A stretch of DNA of 59,374 bases from Roseicyclus salinarum (lineage in GTDB: Bacteria; Pseudomonadota; Alphaproteobacteria; Rhodobacterales; Rhodobacteraceae). Positions within the stretch are counted from its first letter, which is position 1. Every line of letters starts with the position of its first letter. Location: contig NZ_JARRSA010000023.1 of NCBI RefSeq assembly GCF_029624655.1, positions 1 to 59,374 on the forward strand. Direction: 5' to 3'. The notes beneath the pieces are model-generated. The model was not told the origin of the DNA and ran no database searches. It was given only the letters and a program-made list of their open reading frames with translations. The position numbers and the translations under genes are program-made. This document shows positions 44,570 through 52,857 of this stretch, in pieces.

Positions 44570-46041
44570 CACGGCGTCTCCTTGAGCAGGGCGCCCACCA
44601 GGGTGCCTGTCTGGTTGTTCGATACCCTAAGCGTAGAGGGCGCGGTGATATAGAGGTCGTCTGCCAGGCTCCCCCAGTCATCCGCGAGAATCCCTGTGCC
44701 GAAGGTGAGGGAGTGGCGGTGCGTGACACCTGCCCATCCCCCCGACGGATCGATACCGTTCTTGAAGACAACCGATGCGATGACCGCATCCCCGGCCTGA
44801 ACGGCAAGGTCGATGAACCCCGATCCACCGTCGTTGGTGGCGTTCACAAGGGTCGGCGCCTTTGATGCGAGGATCGTATAGGCATCGACCCGCACGAAAG
44901 CACCGGCATCCGGGGTGATGAGCCAATCAAGAGAGAAGGATGTTTCAGCGCCCGTCGTGATCTTCGCATTGGCAATGAAGATACCGCTGAAACGGCTCTG
45001 GAATGTCGGCTGAACCAGCGTCGTGCAGGGCACGCCGCCGACCGTGACCGCGTTCATCGCCGGCGCTCCCGCCGCGTTCTGGATCGTCCGCACCACAAGA
45101 ACGACCCAGCGGTTCGCATCCGCCGCTCCGATCGATACGATGCCCGTCGTCGGGTTGCCCGCGGGGGCGGGGAGCTGTGTCCCGCCGGCATATGCCACCA
45201 TGAAGGTCGCTGCCGGCGCCGCCACGCTCACGGCCGCGCTGCTCACCGTGCGGCTTCCTCCGTTGTCGGACAGGCTCTCCAGGACCCGCACATCGTCGCC
45301 GCTTTCGCCCGGGCTCAGCGTGTAGCTGCCGGAATCCGCTCCCGGGATGCTGGCAAAGGTGCCGTTTCCTGCGCCGTCGGCCTGCCATTGGTAGGACGGC
45401 GCGCCAAGTCCGCCGGCGTCGGGGTCGTAGATCCAGAGACCGGGGATCAGCGTCAGCGCTTCGCCCTCCGCCGGGGTGCCATCATCGATGATCTGCGGCG
45501 GAACGAGGTTGACCGGGCCGGTGGCGAGTGCGCCGCTGTCGAAGTTGAACACGCCCGCGCCGTTGCCTGCGTCGTAGTGCGCATACCATGAGGGGCTCGT
45601 GATCGTGACGGTGATCGTGCCGTCCGTGTCGTCGAGTTCCAGCTCTCCGTCCGCCGTCTGGTTCAGCGTCAGCGCCTCGGCAACCGTGCCCGCCGCGATC
45701 GCTGTCCAGGCGGATCGTGCGCCCCCGCCCTCGGCCACGGTGACGCGGATCTCGAAGCGGTAGAACCGGCCCCCGCTGCCCGCAGGTACCGCCACGCTTG
45801 CCGATGTTCCGGGGCCTGCAGCAACCGCGCCGTCAAGCAGGAAGCGATACTCGCGCGCGAGGACGCTTGCGGCCGCCACGCCGATTGTCCAGCTGTCGGA
45901 TTCATCCGAGACCAGTACCCCGCCTTCGGGGGCACTGCCCGCCACGTTCGGTCCGGCAGAGAGTAGCGGCAGAAGCGGCGCCGCTTCTGCCGGACGGGCA
46001 CGGACCATGCCCAGGCGGAGGCCGAGGCCGAGATGTCCCAT
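44569..46041 (-). CDS. Middle component of spike operon, Ig-like domain protein
   Basis: 490 residues. It begins MGHLGLGLRLGMVRA, a short leader often seen in phage-like structural genes of rhodobacteria, followed by a fibronectin-like segment (about 30-115). At about 180-275 is an Ig-like repeat with YQWQADGAGNGTFASIPGAD and YTLSPGESGDDVRVLE. The C-terminal domain (about 280-490) is beta-rich and may be lectin-like. No signal peptide or enzyme motif is visible. It is coupled by one-base overlaps to the spike-base gene before it and the beta-helix gene after it. Role inferred: connector or fibre between base and tip. Confidence 0.7.
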   Translation of the reverse strand: MGHLGLGLRLGMVRARPAEAAPLLPLLSAGPNVAGSAPEGGVLVSDESDSWTIGVAAASVLAREYRFLLDGAVAAGPGTSASVAVPAGSGGRFYRFEIRVTVAEGGGARSAWTAIAAGTVAEALTLNQTADGELELDDTDGTITVTITSPSWYAHYDAGNGAGVFNFDSGALATGPVNLVPPQIIDDGTPAEGEALTLIPGLWIYDPDAGGLGAPSYQWQADGAGNGTFASIPGADSGSYTLSPGESGDDVRVLESLSDNGGSRTVSSAAVSVAAPAATFMVAYAGGTQLPAPAGNPTTGIVSIGAADANRWVVLVVRTIQNAAGAPAMNAVTVGGVPCTTLVQPTFQSRFSGIFIANAKITTGAETSFSLDWLITPDAGAFVRVDAYTILASKAPTLVNATNDGGSGFIDLAVQAGDAVIASVVFKNGIDPSGGWAGVTHRHSLTFGTGILADDWGSLADDLYITAPSTLRVSNNQTGTLVGALLKETP

Positions 46042-46337
46042 CAGGCAAGCCCCGTGATGCCCGTTGCCGTCGTGCCGGTTGCCAGCACATGCGTCGCCCG
46101 CAGCGGGAAAGGGACGCCCGCGGGTATGAACACCCGTCCGGTATCGCCACCCACCGTTGTCACCCGAACAAACCCGTCGGTTTCGACACAGATTGCGCGG
46201 GTGGCGAGAGCGAGAGGGCTCGCATCGCTGGGAGTGATCTCGAACAGGCGGGTGGCCGGGCTTTCGAGACCGGTGATGTGGTTTTCGAACTGGTCCATCG
46301 TCGCAACCTTTCCGACGGGTGCTGCAGGCTCAGACAT
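46041..46337 (-). CDS. Spike base protein of the Rcc01079 (GTA head-spike) type
   Basis: 98 residues. The body FENHITGLESPATRLFEITPSDASPLALATRAICVETDGFVRVT...FIPAGVPFPLRATHVLATGTTA matches small rhodobacteral spike-base proteins, which in Rhodobacter capsulatus anchor the head spikes of the gene transfer agent. These spikes help particles bind the cell capsule. It is first in a three-gene operon with two giant fibre-like proteins, joined by TGATG overlaps. No capsid, portal, terminase or tail gene is on the plasmid. Family call by recognition; other phage base proteins are possible. Confidence 0.7.
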   Translation of the reverse strand: MSEPAAPVGKVATMDQFENHITGLESPATRLFEITPSDASPLALATRAICVETDGFVRVTTVGGDTGRVFIPAGVPFPLRATHVLATGTTATGITGLA

Positions 46338-46690
46338 GCGAACGGTGCCTGACCATTCTGCACCGGCGGCAGGCGTCCGTGTCTGATGATTTTCTCGGGT
46401 TGGGAGGACGCCCCGTCCGTGGACAGCGCAAGGACAGCGCGAAGGACGTCCAGAAACTTCAAAATACCGTCATTTTCCCAACAAACCGTTAATCGAGGTT
46501 CGATGGAAGGGCAGGTCCGTACCGTTTTCCCGTCTTTCGGGCGAGGTTCACTTGGGCGAAAGCATCATATCGAAGGGTGCTGCGGTATCGTGCCGGCATG
46601 GCCACCGCTCGTGAAGGCCGCATCGCGTCGGTGCAGCGCGCCATTCGGGCATGGCCCGCCAGACCGGGTGGAATTAGGGTAGGGTCCAGT
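46338..46690. promoter_or_regulatory. Divergent spacer between spike operon and wecG-like gene
   Basis: 353 bases with promoters expected for both directions. GGACAGCGCAA and GGACAGCGCGA stand in tandem at 46421 and 46432 (11-base step), with GGAC again at 46444. On the minus strand TTAACGGTTTGTTGGG (near 46477-46492) resembles half of a CtrA site (TTAA-N7-TTAA) but the second half is TTGG. AGGG at 46681-46684 serves the plus-strand GTG start. Confidence 0.4.
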
Positions 46691-47482
46691 GTGAAGATGA
46701 CGAACCAGCGCCTGGGACGCGACATGGCACTTCTTGAGGCAATCACGGTTCCGTCGCAGGCCGCTCTTCTGGAGGATCTGCGCAGCCGCCTCGTGCGCAG
46801 GCAGGGCTTTGCTGTCGCGACGATGAATCTCGACCATGCCGTCAAGCTGCGACAGGATCCCTCGTTTCGGCGTGCCTACGCCGCGCAAACCCATGTGACC
46901 GCTGATGGCCGGCCCGTGGTCTGGCTTTCCCGGCTGGCCGGACGCCGCATCAGCCTCGTCACCGGGTCGGACCTCGTCGAGCCCCTTGTCGCATTGTGCG
47001 CTGACCTGGGAGTCCCGCTGGCCTTGCTGGGCGCGACGCCCGAGACCCTCGCCAAGGCGGCGGACAGGCTCCGTGCCAGCCATGCGGGCCTGGACATCCC
47101 TGCGCTTCTGTCGCCGCCCATGGGTTTTGATCCCGAATCCGCCAAGGCCGACGCGCTGATCGAGGATCTCGGGCGATCCGGGACCAGGCTGTGTCTTCTC
47201 GCCCTGGGCGCCCCGAAGCAGGAGATCTTCGCTGCACGGGCCCTGAGGGCCTTACCCGCGGTCGGGTTTGTCTCCGTCGGGGCCGGTATCGATTTCGTGG
47301 CCGGGACACAGAGACGGGCGCCGCGTCTGGTCCGTGCGCTGGCGCTGGAATGGCTGTGGCGGCTGTCCAATGATCCCCGACGGCTGTTCCGCCGGTACGC
47401 TAGCTGCGTGGCGATCCTGCCCGCGCTTGCCCGCGGGGCTCTGTCCATGAGGTCCGGAAGCGGGGCGGGGAGGACGCCATGA
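46691..47482 (+). CDS. WecG/TagA/CpsF-family glycosyltransferase
   Basis: 263 residues. ATMNLDHAVKLRQDPSFRRAY, VTADGRPVVW, LLGATPETL and LALGAPKQEIFA are the family landmarks (GT26). These enzymes add the second sugar to a lipid-linked primer, often N-acetylmannosamine or a hexose. I chose GTG 46691 with AGGG 6 bases upstream; ATG 46697 is the alternative. It probably acts directly after the priming transferase at 4395-5093. Confidence 0.88.
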   Translation: MKMTNQRLGRDMALLEAITVPSQAALLEDLRSRLVRRQGFAVATMNLDHAVKLRQDPSFRRAYAAQTHVTADGRPVVWLSRLAGRRISLVTGSDLVEPLVALCADLGVPLALLGATPETLAKAADRLRASHAGLDIPALLSPPMGFDPESAKADALIEDLGRSGTRLCLLALGAPKQEIFAARALRALPAVGFVSVGAGIDFVAGTQRRAPRLVRALALEWLWRLSNDPRRLFRRYASCVAILPALARGALSMRSGSGAGRTP

Positions 47483-47582
47483 CCCGCGCGGGCCCGCGCT
47501 GTTCCGATCTCGGGGGCGTGCACCCGTGGCGGGCGTTCCGACCGCGCCGCGGAGCGGCGCGGTCACGATCGCAGGGGACGCC

Positions 47583-49079
47583 ATGACCACGATCGCCCTG
47601 GCCGTCTGGCCCTTGGTCACCCTTTTGCTCGTTCTGCTGCTGCCGTTCCCCAAGGCGGTCGCATTGTCCATTCTGGGCGGGTTCTTCCTACTTCCTCCGG
47701 ACATCGGGATAAACCTCCCGCTTCTGCCCACGTTCAACAAGGCCAGCGTTCCGGCGCTGTCGCTGCTCGTGTGTGCCCTCCTCCTGTATCGCCGGGGTGA
47801 TCGGAACGGCGTCCCGGTCCGCGACATGCCGGGATGGATCCCGCGGTCCTTCTTCGGCACGGCCGGGATCGTGATGCTCGTCCTGGGCGCAATGATGACT
47901 GCATTGACGAACGGGGACAGGTTGGTCTTCGGCTCGACGGTTCTTCCGCCCCTGCGCCTTTATGACGGCTTTTCGTTTGCCCTGGTGGGTTTGACGATGG
48001 TGGTGCCGCTTCTTCTCGGACGAAAGTTCTTCGCGCACCCTGAAAACCAGGTCCTGCTGCTGCGATACCTGATCGTCGGCGGATTGGCCTACAGCCTGCT
48101 GGCGCTCTACGAGATCCGGATGTCGCCGCAGCTCAACAGGATGGTCTACGGTTTCTACCCCAGTTCCTGGGTGCAGAACATCCGCGGCGGCGGCTTTCGC
48201 CCAATCGTGTTCATGGAGCACGGCCTGCAGCTGGCGATCTTCCTCGCGGCTGTCACGCTGGCGGCCTTCGGGGCGTCACGATGCCTGGAACCCCGGCGCC
48301 GCGGTTTCTACCTGTTCGCGGGCGCATGGCTTCTGGTGACCCTGGTTCTCGCGAATTCGCTCGGGGCATTGGTCATCGCGGTCGTGTTCCTTCCCGTGGT
48401 CCTGTTGCTGGGGACACGCGCGCAGCTTCTCTTTGCGGCGATCGTCGCGGCGATCATCATGCTCTATCCCATGTTGCGGGGCGCCGACCTGATCCCGACG
48501 GACCGCCTCGTGTCGATAACGGAGACGATCGACACAAGGCGCGCCGGGTCGTTGCAGTACCGGTTCGACAACGAGGACATCCTGCTCGCCCGCGCGCAGG
48601 AGAGGCCATTGTTCGGATGGGGCGGGTGGCGCCGGAATCGCGTGTTCGACGATACCGGCAACGACATCAGCACGACTGATGGCGCCTGGGTCGTTGCCAT
48701 CGGCCAGAGGGGTTGGGTGGGCTATCTCGCCCAGTTCGGTCTTCTGGCGCTGCCTGTCGTACTCCTGGCGTTCAACCGGCGGCGCCAAGGGGTTTCGCCG
48801 GTGACGGCCGTCCTTGCCGTGATACTGGCGGCCTCGCTGGTCGACCTGATTCCAAATGGCTTCCTGTCTCCCGTGACCATGCTGCTTGCAGGCGCTCTAT
48901 GGGGGCGGCTGGAACTGGGGGCCGCTGCAGAGACGGCGGACGAGGCCGTGAAGGCGCCTGCAGCCAGGATCGGCTATGCGCGCGCGGTGAGCCCGGCAGA
49001 AACATCGGACGAAAACCAGGAGAGTAGGCCCTATACGCGGCAAGAAGTGCGTCATCGCCGTGTCCGCAGGTCTTCGTGA
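47583..49079 (+). CDS. Wzy/O-antigen-ligase-like polymerase
   Basis: 498 residues with about eleven membrane helices. A large periplasmic loop holds ARAQERPLFGWGGWRRNRVF, the conserved 'G.G' segment of the Wzy/WaaL family. It is the only polymerase candidate, so it should join repeat units on the outer face of the inner membrane. AGGGGAC lies 6 bases before ATG 47583. The basic, Gln/Arg-rich tail is cytoplasmic. The string GGACGCCATGACC occurs both here and at the preceding gene's end (47470-47482), a small duplication of start-site sequence. Confidence 0.87.
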   Translation: MTTIALAVWPLVTLLLVLLLPFPKAVALSILGGFFLLPPDIGINLPLLPTFNKASVPALSLLVCALLLYRRGDRNGVPVRDMPGWIPRSFFGTAGIVMLVLGAMMTALTNGDRLVFGSTVLPPLRLYDGFSFALVGLTMVVPLLLGRKFFAHPENQVLLLRYLIVGGLAYSLLALYEIRMSPQLNRMVYGFYPSSWVQNIRGGGFRPIVFMEHGLQLAIFLAAVTLAAFGASRCLEPRRRGFYLFAGAWLLVTLVLANSLGALVIAVVFLPVVLLLGTRAQLLFAAIVAAIIMLYPMLRGADLIPTDRLVSITETIDTRRAGSLQYRFDNEDILLARAQERPLFGWGGWRRNRVFDDTGNDISTTDGAWVVAIGQRGWVGYLAQFGLLALPVVLLAFNRRRQGVSPVTAVLAVILAASLVDLIPNGFLSPVTMLLAGALWGRLELGAAAETADEAVKAPAARIGYARAVSPAETSDENQESRPYTRQEVRHRRVRRSS

Positions 49080-49143
49080 CAGCGCGGGATCTGCCGGCCA
49101 CGCCCCTTCCGCAGAACAACCCGCCGTGGGGTTCGCCGCGATG

Positions 49144-49782
49144 TCATCGCATTGATGCGGCCTTGTTCTCGGTCTTCGTAGCCGCCGGCGGATCGCCGAT
49201 TTCCGAAGGATCGCGCATTCTTATGAGGCGTGCCGGGACGCCGCCGACGACACTGTAATCCGGCACCGACCGGGTGACCACGGCATTGGCACCGACGATC
49301 ACGCCCCGGCCGATGACGATGTCGCCCACGATCACGGCACCGGCGCCCACGTCGACATGATCCTTCAGGACCGGCTTCGCGTTCGGATCGGATCGGGATG
49401 CGATCCCTAGGGTGGTGTTCTGGCGCAGCGTGACGTCCGAACCAATCGCCCGCGCACCGAGGATCATGCCGCCGAAGTGTTCGAGGCGTACGCGGCGTCC
49501 GACCTGCACGGTGTAGGACAGCTTGATGCCGCAGAACCACTCGCAGCATTTGAACATCAGCCGGTAGACCAGCGTAAGCGGCCAGCGCAAGAACTTCGGG
49601 CGTACCGACATCCGCCAGTTCCCGAAGCGGTGCCAGAAGAGCGTCCAGAAACCCTGGTTGAGAAATTCTCGCCCGTGCGTGCGGTAATCCTCCGCCACGA
49701 GGCTCCAGAACCCGATATCGGGCGGGTTGCCGTTTGTCCGGCCGCGCGGCAACGGCGGCGCCTTGGGTTTTTCAGACGTCAT
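49144..49782 (-). CDS. Left-handed beta-helix acetyltransferase (serine acetyltransferase-like)
   Basis: 212 residues. A helical N-terminus (DIGFWSLVAEDYRTHGREF) is followed by hexapeptide repeats (about 105-190) with IGSDVTLRQNTTLGIA, GAGAVIVGDIVIGRGVIVGANAVV and VVGGVPARLI. Acetyl-CoA-dependent enzymes of this type O-acetylate sugars in capsule and exopolysaccharide loci; a serine acetyltransferase role is less likely here. It overlaps the upstream GT2 gene by 11 bases. Confidence 0.88.
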   Translation of the reverse strand: MTSEKPKAPPLPRGRTNGNPPDIGFWSLVAEDYRTHGREFLNQGFWTLFWHRFGNWRMSVRPKFLRWPLTLVYRLMFKCCEWFCGIKLSYTVQVGRRVRLEHFGGMILGARAIGSDVTLRQNTTLGIASRSDPNAKPVLKDHVDVGAGAVIVGDIVIGRGVIVGANAVVTRSVPDYSVVGGVPARLIRMRDPSEIGDPPAATKTENKAASMR

Positions 49783-50746
49783 TCTCGATCTTCCGGAACA
49801 GCGGCAGCACCGACAGCCGATAGAAATCCGCGGTGAAGCCCTGCGCGTGGCTCGGCGCGCGTCCCCGGAGCCTGTTGCGTATCACGTGCACGTAGCTGCC
49901 CGACAGGCGGGATAGCGCACAGAGCCGCGCGCCCCACGGACCGCGTGTCTTGCAGAAGTAGAGTCGCCAGCTTTCGTACCAGTAATCGGGCAGTGCCTCC
50001 CGGCGGGCTGCATGTATGCCGGTCGCAGCGCCCGCGACGTGCTCGACCCTGGCTTCCGGGCAATACCAGATCTGCCAGCCTGCTTTCCGGAGGCGGTGCA
50101 TCAGCTCTGTTTCCTCGAAATACAGGAAGAAATCCGGATCGAAGAATCCGGTTTCGAGCAATGCCGAGAACCGGGCAAGCAACGCAGCACCCGGTACCCA
50201 GTCGACCTGCTGCGTCGGTGCATCGGGCGGCAACGACGTGCTCCAGCGCTTCGTCAGGCGCGAGATCGGACCGAACCTCGCGGCATTCGCGAATTCCGAC
50301 ACGAAACCTGGAAAGCGGAAGGCGGCCGACACGGCCGGCCCGCCATCCGGCCTGTCGATCCCCGCGCCGGCGACCGCGGCATCGGGGTTGGCCTCGAGAA
50401 ACCCTGCCAATGTGGCGATGGTGGCCGTCTTGAGACGGGCGTCTGGATTGAGCAGGAAGACGTACCGGGGAGGGGTGGGGCGGACGGCGAGCGCTTCCAG
50501 GACGACGTTGTTGCCACGTCCGAAACCGAGATTTTCCGTTTCGGCGTAGAAGACGATCCTGTCCGTCCAGTCCCGGTCAATGATCCTCTGCCGGATGCGT
50601 TCGGCATCGTCACCGGGAGATGCGTTGTCGACGAGGTGCACCTCGACCGTCCAGCCGCCGTGATCGCGCGCGAAAACGCTTTCGACGGCGCTGAGTGCCA
50701 GATCGGCGGTGCCGTAATTTACAATGATGACAGCGATCTCGGCCAT
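49772..50746 (-). CDS. Glycosyltransferase family 2 (rhamnosyltransferase-like)
   Basis: 324 residues. VIIVNYGTADLALSAVESV, HLVDNASPGDD, YAETENLGFGRGNN and FLLNPDARL are the landmarks of the WbbL-like group of GT2; VPGAALLARFSALLETGFFD and YFEETELMHRLRKAGW follow. Donor unknown; the similarity to rhamnosyltransferases does not fix it, and no rhamnose genes are present. Start at ATG 50746, since the 19-residue upstream extension is not conserved in type. Confidence 0.88.
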   Translation of the reverse strand: MAEIAVIIVNYGTADLALSAVESVFARDHGGWTVEVHLVDNASPGDDAERIRQRIIDRDWTDRIVFYAETENLGFGRGNNVVLEALAVRPTPPRYVFLLNPDARLKTATIATLAGFLEANPDAAVAGAGIDRPDGGPAVSAAFRFPGFVSEFANAARFGPISRLTKRWSTSLPPDAPTQQVDWVPGAALLARFSALLETGFFDPDFFLYFEETELMHRLRKAGWQIWYCPEARVEHVAGAATGIHAARREALPDYWYESWRLYFCKTRGPWGARLCALSRLSGSYVHVIRNRLRGRAPSHAQGFTADFYRLSVLPLFRKIENDV

Positions 50747-50974
50747 GCTTATTTCTCGTCTCGGACGCCACATCGGATATGTGTTCGGGCCGCAGAATTC
50801 CACACTTGTGTGAATGGTTGCAGGCCGTTCCGGGGCTGGCCGTGTTCAGTCCTCCCCTGTATAGCTCGAATTCGGACAAGGCTCCCGTCTCATCTGGTTC
50901 GTATTCATGAAGCGCCATCGACAGTTCCTGCGGCCATGTCTCTGCAGAACGGGCACCTGCGGGTCACGGGCGGC

Positions 50975-51940
50975 ATGAGCGATACGGCAAAGCTTGCCGC
51001 CGTCGCCATCGGCCGGAACGAGGGCGAGCGCCTTGTGCGCAGCCTCGCTTCCCTGCAGGGACGGGTGGGGCGTATCGTCTACGTCGATTCCGGTTCGACC
51101 GACGGAAGCGTCGAGGCCGCGCATGCGGCGGGTGCCGAAGTGGTGGAACTCGACCCGAACCGGCTTTTCACCGTTTCGCGGGCGCGGAACGCGGGGTTCT
51201 TTCATCTCCTGCAGACCGGAGAGCCGCCCGATCTGGTGCAGTTCATCGACGGTGACTGCGAGGTGCAGCAAGGCTGGATCGAGACCGCGGTCGCGTTTCT
51301 CGACGCCCATCCCGATATCGCGGCCGTCAGCGGCCGCCGGCGCGAGCGGTATCCGGATGCCACCATCTGGAACTGGCTCATAGATGCGGAATGGGCGAAG
51401 CCGGCGGGCGAGACGGTGGGCTGCGGGGGAGACGTCATGATGCGCAGGGAAGCGCTCGAGGCCGTCGGCGGCTACGACCCCGACACCATTGTCGGGGAGG
51501 AGGCCGAACTGTGCATCCGGATGCGGCGCAAGGGCTGGCGGATCTGGCAACTCGAGGATGAGATGACGCTGCACGACGTGGCCATGACGAGGTTCGGGCA
51601 GTGGTGGCGCCGCAACCGCCGGGGCGGCTACGGATACGGCGAGGCGGTGGCGCTCTACGGGGCGCCGCCCGAGCGTCACAAGGTCGTCGAGAGCCGCCGT
51701 GCGATCCTCTGGGGCCTCGTCCTGCCAGCCGCTGCTGTCATCGGTGCGCTCGTCACGCCCTGGGCCCTTCTCCTGCTCATGGCCTGGCCTGCGCAGGTCC
51801 TGCGGCTCACGTATCGCGGCGTGCCGCCCCTCAGGGCCGTCTTCCTCGTCATCGGAAAGGTGCCCGAGGCTCTCGGCATCCTCGAGTTCTGGATCAAGCG
51901 CCGCCTGCTGCGGACGGCGGAGCGGATCGACTACAAGTAG
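50975..51940 (+). CDS. Glycosyltransferase family 2 protein
   Basis: 321 residues. AVAIGRNEGERLVRSLASLQ, VDSGSTDGSVEAA, IDGDCEVQQGW (DxD) and GCGGDVMMRREALEAVGGYD define a GT-A enzyme; GEEAELCIRMRRKGW follows. A membrane segment (about 235-265) and a basic tail suggest attachment to the inner membrane. The start at 50975 puts the domain at the N-terminus; ATG 50936 is possible. Confidence 0.87.
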   Translation: MSDTAKLAAVAIGRNEGERLVRSLASLQGRVGRIVYVDSGSTDGSVEAAHAAGAEVVELDPNRLFTVSRARNAGFFHLLQTGEPPDLVQFIDGDCEVQQGWIETAVAFLDAHPDIAAVSGRRRERYPDATIWNWLIDAEWAKPAGETVGCGGDVMMRREALEAVGGYDPDTIVGEEAELCIRMRRKGWRIWQLEDEMTLHDVAMTRFGQWWRRNRRGGYGYGEAVALYGAPPERHKVVESRRAILWGLVLPAAAVIGALVTPWALLLLMAWPAQVLRLTYRGVPPLRAVFLVIGKVPEALGILEFWIKRRLLRTAERIDYK

Positions 51941-51985
51941 GCGCCAGGCTTTCCGCACGCCGGCCGCCCCGATATTCACTGGCGC
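51941..51985. terminator. Weak inverted repeat between convergent genes
   Basis: GCGCCAG (51941-51947) pairs with CTGGCGC (51979-51985) over a 31-base loop, reaching into the end of the minus-strand gene. No T-tract, so termination is doubtful. Confidence 0.25.
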
Positions 51986-52779
51986 GACAGCAGGGACAGT
52001 CCAGCCCGCCTGACCGATCCGGCGCTCCGGATCGCATACCGCACCAAGCGGTAGTCAAGTCGGCTGTCGCCGAGAAAGCGGGCGCCGGCCTGCAGGCGCT
52101 TCACCAGCGATCCCGGGCGATGGGGAAGCCGCCGGAAATAGGGGTTCTCCTGCTTGAAGTGCCAGTCCCACAAGTGGATCCGCAGCCGTTCGTCCCGCAT
52201 CGCGTAGGGTTGGCTGACCTGGTCCCGTTCGGTGTAGTGGGTCAGTTCGTGCCACCAGGCCTCGCCCGCCTCCCGGAGCGCCTCGCTCGAGAGACGATAG
52301 AAAATGATCGACGCTTCCACGACCTTGTGGTCGAGCAGGCCGGCGTCTGCATATCTCTGTCGCTGTCGTTCCGCGGCCTCGTGGAACTCCGGGCCGATAC
52401 GCCCCTTGAGGGCGAAGTCGAGTTCCTCGGCAACGGAACGGCCGCTGGGATGGGCGAAAAAGGCGATGTCGGCACCGGATTCCGCGAAGCGGCGTATGAG
52501 CGGCGTGATGTCTCCCGTCACCTCCACGCTGCTGTCGATCCAGACGGCGATGTCGTGGTCCGGCAGGACCTTGTGCGGGCAGAGCTTCGGCAGGCGCGAC
52601 ATGAGGCGCGGGGTATGCGCATCCGGGATCGGGGGCAGGTCCCTGTGCTGCCACCCCATGAGCCGCAACGGTCTTTTGTCCGAGAATCTGAGGAAATCCA
52701 TGCCCGGGGGTTTGACCCGCGGGCGGTGAATCCAGTCGTGCTTTCCGATTGCGCATGTGTAGACCGCCACCGCAGGCAT
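51976..52779 (-). CDS. DUF616/TOD1-like glycosyltransferase
   Basis: 267 residues. VYTCAIGKHDWIHRP at the start, CPHKVLPDHDIAVWIDSSVEV with the Asp-rich metal site, and AEELDFALKGRI match the DUF616 group, now seen as sugar transferases. In bacteria such genes lie in capsule and LPS loci. The C-terminus is basic and lacks a membrane segment. It is downstream of the GDP-mannose gene on the same strand, 78 bases away. Confidence 0.78.
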   Translation of the reverse strand: MPAVAVYTCAIGKHDWIHRPRVKPPGMDFLRFSDKRPLRLMGWQHRDLPPIPDAHTPRLMSRLPKLCPHKVLPDHDIAVWIDSSVEVTGDITPLIRRFAESGADIAFFAHPSGRSVAEELDFALKGRIGPEFHEAAERQRQRYADAGLLDHKVVEASIIFYRLSSEALREAGEAWWHELTHYTERDQVSQPYAMRDERLRIHLWDWHFKQENPYFRRLPHRPGSLVKRLQAGARFLGDSRLDYRLVRYAIRSAGSVRRAGLSLLSRQ

Positions 52780-52857
52780 CGTGTTCAGACCTTTCCGAGA
52801 CGGCAGAGCGGCAGCCGTTCCGCCGAGCCCTCGCGGCCACTCGAAATTTCCCGTGTA

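Noticed and set aside
50012-50974. Upstream extension of the GT2 at 50975
   Set aside because: It is antisense to another glycosyltransferase and the domain starts at the later ATG.
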